A stretch of 64,000 nucleotides of DNA from positions 5,307,001 through 5,371,000 of the forward strand of contig JAMJFZ010002307.1 of assembly GCA_026225945.1 (NCBI GenBank), written 5' to 3'. This document shows positions 59,661 through 64,000 of this stretch, piece by piece; position 1 is the first letter of the stretch, and each line of letters starts with the position of its first letter. Under the pieces are notes generated by a model. That model saw only the letters and a program-made list of their open reading frames with translations, was not told where the DNA came from and did no database searches. This DNA comes from Cricetomys ansorgei. Its lineage: Eukaryota > Chordata > Mammalia > Rodentia > Nesomyidae. Both the position numbers and the translations under genes were made by a program.

Positions 59661-60019
59661 CCTCTACGACATCTCCCACTTGGGACCCAACGGGCTGGTG
59701 GGTGAGGGCCTTTGGAAAAGCATTACTGTATCCCCATCATAATGCAATTAGATAAATACTCTTCTTAGGGGACTTTCAGAAATTTTCCTACTCAGACTAT
59801 GGAATTACTATCTCAAAAGCATATTTTTGGGTGGTGGGAGTGAAAAATATTTTTAGGTTGGGATCTCTGTGTGCATGTGTATGTGCGTGTTGCATGGGTG
59901 CGTTGTGAAGATTGAGTTCAAGGTTTGATCAGTGTCATACCTGTGCTGGAAAGTGTGTCATAATGTGGAGATTCAGTGGCCCAAGAGGTCTTAATGCTTG
60001 CTGAAGACACTTTTGTAAA

Positions 60020-60190
60020 TTTAGTTGGGTATGCCGGTATACACCTGTAACTCTGAACTCCTGTAATCGCATGCTACTGAGGGTTTTTTTGTTTGTTTGT
60101 TTGTTTTTCATTTTGCAAGTTTGATCTTAGCCTGGGCTACATAGTGAAACTCTGTCCTCTTCCCAGCCAACCTCAAGAAACAAACAAAAC
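60020..60190 (+). repeat. B1-type SINE with (TTTG)n insertion
   Basis: gttgggtatgccggtatac, cacctgtaactctgaactcc, then gtttgtttgtttg, then cttagcctgggctacatag and gaaactctgtcctc. Confidence 0.65.
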
Positions 60191-61284
60191 AAAAACACAA
60201 CTCATCATTGTTGCAAAGAGAAGAAAAGCCCAGAGCACTATGCTTCATACCAGCTCCACCCCCACTGTGATGGTCAACCTGTTGTTCCCAGGGACTTGAA
60301 CTCCTTGGCTGCAAGAGTCCTCCCCTGGCAACACCTGTGTTTTGGATGTCCCGCTCCTCAGCAATAAGCTTTTGGATAAGCTGCTCTTTATGGACTCATT
60401 TATGTGGTTGACAAAGATTCACATCTTATTCCACTTCCTGTTTTTGTATTTTAACCAGAGTGACCAGTAGAAAGCAGTATTTTCACTAAACACTGGAATA
60501 ATTGTTTATTGAGAGGAATTGCAGACACCTGGACTTTTTCCAGGCTGGGAGCAGGGGGCTGCAGACTGTGGCAGTATTTTAGGCAGAAGACTGGAAAGTG
60601 ATCTTTGCCTTGCACCACTCTGACAGCTAGCTCTCCCCACGATGGACACTGCTAAGATTAACGATGGCTTGGGAGCTAATGGGAAACAGACTCTTCTGTG
60701 CTACAAAATGCCACAGAGAGCAGAAGTCAGAGCGTCTGCTGCTGTCCTCAGACCAGAGGCTCTTGCAAGCTTCTCCCTCGCCCCCTTCTCTTTTTCCCTT
60801 GGGTTACATCTCATGCCATAAACTCTGTGAAACAAAGAGGCTTGTATCTCAAATATGTATTGGATAATAACTTGTGCCTGGTATCGTCGAATGCCCCCAG
60901 GGCACAGGCTTCACAACACAGGTTCTTATTAGATAGAAATATTTTCTGATGAGAGCATTTGTGCCATGTGTAAGAGTTTCTGGTTATTACTAGCTGAAGA
61001 GGTTATTATTAAATAAATACTTGGAGGTAGAGACTCTGTGATTTGAAAAATGGAAAGCAGCAGCTGTTCAAGTTCATGACTCGACTTCTATGGCTTTTGG
61101 TTCTTGAAATCAGTTTTTCCAGAGGACTGTCGTACTTATCTTTCTGCTTGGCTTCTTTTGTTGATTTCTCCCTTTGTCTTTATGTTGATGTTCTCCAATG
61201 TTGCTGCTGAGGTTCTCTCCCTCTCTCTGGCTTTCTCTCTCCCTCCCTCTTCCCCCTGCCTTACTATCCTTCTAGGTATCTTCT

Positions 61285-61640
61285 GTCAAGGTTAACTTTG
61301 AATATCGACTTAATTGAATCAGGAAACGCTAGGCACTGGTGAGGCGCTCCTTTGAGCGTGTCTAGGAGGGTCTAGGTTACATGCAAGAGAATATAACCTG
61401 GGGAGAGAAGATCAATGTGGGCTACACCTTCTCATGGGCTGGAATCCCAAACTGAATAAAAAGGGAGAAGGGGAAAGCCAGCTGTGGGTCTACCCAGCCT
61501 CCTTGCTGCCACAGCTGGATACCACTCCAGGCTCTTTGTCATTTCTTTCTTAATGTGACGAACCATAGATCTTCAAATTTCACAATAAAAGAAACCCTTC
61601 TTTCCCTAACCTTCTTCCTGTTGAGGATTTGTTCATAGAG
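61285..61640 (+). repeat. Rodent interspersed repeat, LTR-like layout, unassigned
   Basis: tgtcaaggttaactttgaat, atataacctggggagagaag, ctcatgggctggaatcccaa, actgaataaaaagggagaag. I recognise this as a common rodent repeat but cannot name it safely. Confidence 0.5.
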
Positions 61641-61970
61641 ATGTCACCTTCCCTTTGAGAACTCATCCAGGGACCTAAGCTTTGGCCATAACCACCATGG
61701 GTGTAGATCCATAACCACCATGGGTGTAGATCAATTACAGACCTCCAGTGTCTTTTTTTCTTCAGACAGCTGTAAGTCTAGATTCATCTAGGAGTCCTAC
61801 GGACACTCCACACTCAATGTCCCACAATGCAGCAGTCATCATTCCCACCAATCCTCCTTTGCTCTGTGATGCCTTCAGTAATTCTTTGAGAATTTCATTC
61901 ATGCGTACAATGTATTTTGATCACACTCATCTCCCACATCTCCTCCCATAACGACTCTGAATTAGTGCTA

Positions 61971-62969
61971 TGTAGTTGTACACCTACTGTGGTGGCTCCG
62001 CTCAGAAGACATGGAGGCATCTTATAGATATCAACTCTGCCAGACCTCAGCAGAGGGAACCACTATCACGATCAACACCATCCTTGACAGTGGAACCCTG
62101 AGTGTCTCATCTCAGGGGTTTTATTGATACCTAAGCTCCTCAGGTGTTCTATTGATACCACATGCAGATCAATGAAACATTGCGGGCCCCTGCTTCCTAG
62201 TCCCCTGCACAGGATGGCCAAGCCGTTGGCCCAGCCTTGAGGAAGGAGTTGCAGTCAGGAACTGTCCAGGTCTGAATGGGTCTTGGGTGGAAGCTTGAGA
62301 GTAGTGAGAAACAGACTCCTCAGGAGGCAGTGTCAGTGAGCAGCTCTGTTTATTAAAGCAAAGAATATATGTATGGTAGAGGAAAAAGAGAAAAGTGCGT
62401 CATGAGGTGGTAAGTTATTGGTTAGGTCAGCGATAACAGGAGAGCTCCATTTGCATGTGGGGGACTCATAACCAGGTATGGCTGGTAGCATGTTATTGGC
62501 TGGGGGCCAAAGTCTTGAGGAAGCCTCCTTTGCATAAGCAGAGGTTTTGCAGGGGCCAAGGGAAGAGACCTTATAAGGTCATATAGGGAGAGCGGAAGTC
62601 CAGTCCAAGTTTCTCCAGCTGCAGCAGTTAAATAGACATGAACAAGGCTACATACCCTGGAGAGGCAGGATTTTATCAGGTGCTGTGTGTCATAAGACAT
62701 GGGAGCACTGGAGGAACTTTGCTAGCTGTTAATACTAGCTGGGATCTTTCAAAGTAGGAAACAGGAGCAGCCAAACGCCTTTTACTCTCAGGGTGAGAAA
62801 TCCAGGGTTCAAAGCATGCTTCAGCCCCTTCTTCACTCTAGGCCAGCACCACAAAACATCCTCCACATAAAGCCAACACCTGCAGGCAATACAAAATGCC
62901 AACTAGGCAGCCCCTCACCCAACAGTGCAAAAAACAACCATTTTAAACATAACTAAAAATAAACCTTTA
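61971..62969 (-). mobile_element. 3' LTR of small ERVK-like element (copy 2), split by solo LTR
   Basis: + strand starts tgtagttgtacacctactg, has tctgccagacctcagcaga, minus-strand AATAAA (gggttttattgatacc), is interrupted at 62181-62853, then continues cctccacataaagccaacac to aaaaataaaccttta. It is about 320 bp without the insertion. Next to it, 62970-62985 (taattttccccctttt) is the complement of a polypurine tract. Confidence 0.85.
62181..62853 (-). mobile_element. Nested 673-bp solo LTR, antisense
   Basis: Begins tgcgggcccctgcttcc and ends ggccagcaccaca (TG...CA), bounded by a perfect 6-bp target duplication, aaacat at 62175-62180 and 62854-62859. A minus-strand AATAAA lies at about 62351-62356 (tttatt in ctctgtttattaaagc). 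A 6-bp duplication fits class II (ERVK) integration. No interior is present. Confidence 0.88.
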
Positions 62970-63968
62970 TAATTTTCCCCCTTTTCTGCATAAGCCAATA
63001 AAAATTTACTTATCTTTACAACCCAGTTTAACACTATACCAGCAAAACTATTTACAAGAGGAACAATCACAAGGACACGACCAAATGAAACCAAACATCT
63101 ATCAAGCTTTTCACAATGTCTTTGGACAGCAAAAACACATTATCAGTGTCCAATTATCTGAAATTCATTCATGATTTTCTGGGTTTCTCCAAAGGGCTTG
63201 GGTCACTTCCATGGCTCTACCCTCTGTACTACACATAGTTTGTCCTCCAGGTTCTGGCTGCTTCCCTCTACTGCTGCTGATGTTCTTGGTGGTCGTCCCA
63301 TGGCATTGGCATCTCCAAAACGGCTGAGGTCCCTTGCTGCAACTCTGCTGCCCTTTCACCAATAGCCTCTCATAGGCTCTCTTAATAGTGCCAAGCCTCA
63401 ACTTCTCTGCATGACCCTTCAATCTGGGCCTTCAACTGCCACTGAGACTGTACCTTCACCAATGGCCTCTCTTGGCTCTCATAGTGCCAAGCCTTAGCTG
63501 TACTCCAATGACTCCTTTATGCCTTCAAAGCCCTTATCACCTGGGTGACTCTTACAATACCAAATTTGACTACTAGCAGGAGATACAATCTTGGCCAGTT
63601 CCGGAAGACAGCTTCTGTGCAGACCCTGAGGAAACACTTTCCGTATTTGAAAATAGAGTATGGTTTGCAGGAAAAGTAACTGGTTACCTTGTCTACAGGA
63701 ATAGTTCCCTCATGGGGTGGAGTTCTCATCACCATAGCAGATGTGTCTTGTCAGAACTGCCTCACCAGTATCTAGACTGCTTATAGGTAGGTTTGCAGGT
63801 AAAAACCAACAGCAACAAAAAGTAAGCAAATTAACAAATAACCCCCCAAAAAACCAGACTCTGTGAGGTCTGGAGTTTCTTTTTCTTTCGTCCTTGTCTC
63901 CATCTTGGGTGTAGCTGGTGTGATGTCTTGCCCTTCTTTATTTTCTGCCTACCACATGGGGTGCCATT
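62970..63968 (-). mobile_element. Non-coding interior of ERVK-like element (copy 2)
   Basis: 999 bp homologous to 47905-49150, starting with the polypurine-tract complement and ending in a primer-binding site at 63949-63966 (minus strand TGGCACCCCATGTGGTAG, partly matching the tRNA-Lys site). No open coding interior, so also non-autonomous. Confidence 0.82.
63949..63966 (-). promoter_or_regulatory. Retroviral primer-binding site, tRNA-Lys-like
   Basis: Sits two bases from the LTR edge at 63969, where a primer-binding site is expected. It shares TGGC, CCC, A and GTGG with the tRNA-Lys(1,2) site; less well matched than the one at 49693-49710. Confidence 0.55.
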
Positions 63969-64000
63969 TGTAGTTGTAAACCTACGACTGTGTGGCTCCA
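63969..64000 (-). mobile_element. 5' LTR of ERVK-like element (copy 2), cut by window end
   Basis: tgtagttgtaaacctacga then tgtgtggctcca, matching the start of the other LTR copies. Continues beyond the window. Confidence 0.8.

Larger units (their letters stand above)
51517..64000 (+). other. St8sia1: ST8SIA1 intron 4, 5' part
   Basis: Begins with gtaagg and continues past the window end. It is rich in LTR-derived and AT-rich sequence, listed separately. I see nothing identifiable in 51517-52680, 57560-58500, 60190-61280 and 61640-61970. Confidence 0.85.

Noticed and set aside
51517..64000. Last exon of ST8SIA1
   Set aside because: Searched by eye for a splice acceptor followed by the family's remaining catalytic region; none found, so it lies downstream.

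Overview
This is a piece of a mammalian, muroid-rodent genome: CpG-poor DNA packed with B1, B3 and B4 SINEs, (CA)n/(GT)n tracts, LTR retrotransposons and old LINE fragments, with no compact coding. It lies inside one protein-coding gene on the + strand. Three short exons with consensus splice sites and compatible phases encode consecutive parts of ST8SIA1 (alpha-2,8-sialyltransferase 1, GD3 synthase): exon 2 (11519-11663), exon 3 (41465-41574) and exon 4 (51424-51516). They total 348 nt. The first exon (cytoplasmic tail and membrane anchor) and the last exon (rest of the catalytic domain) lie outside the window. Species cannot be fixed from this window. B1 copies of the type with 'ctctgtgagttc' and 'acaacagagaaaccctg', no clean B2 copy, and repeated copies of one small LTR element suggest a cricetid rather than Mus; this is inference.

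Layout. 1-11518 is the 3' part of intron 1, with scattered SINEs. 11664-41464 is intron 2 (29.8 kb). It holds an L1 3' end, a gammaretrovirus-like LTR (about 18200-19000), a sense-oriented solo LTR (about 19965-20305), an antisense solo LTR (30802-31135), a 24-25 bp TAATTA minisatellite (33316-33550), a diverged 140-bp duplication, a short interstitial telomeric tract (35861-35927) and a hAT element with perfect 8-bp target duplications (37011-37219). 41575-51423 is intron 3. It carries a B4 SINE split by a 2.7-kb LTR-element complex (47602-50300), which itself contains a second element flanked by a perfect 6-bp duplication. 51517-64000 is the 5' part of intron 4. It holds another antisense LTR element with AT-rich, repeatedly duplicated sequence beside it (52.8-56.3 kb), a 16-bp minisatellite, a CpG-dense LTR-like patch, and a second copy of the small LTR element (61971 to past the window end) whose 3' LTR is split by a 673-bp solo LTR.

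I find no second gene, no RNA gene and no operon-like or CRISPR-like system. Most long open frames are chance frames in introns or in repeats. The observations most worth checking are the TAATTA minisatellite, the telomeric insertion beside a local duplication, the nested insertions dated by target duplications, and the loss of the canonical poly(A) hexamer in the only sense-oriented copy of the LTR family. Names of repeat families rest on recognition by eye, without database comparison, and repeat boundaries are approximate unless target duplications are stated.
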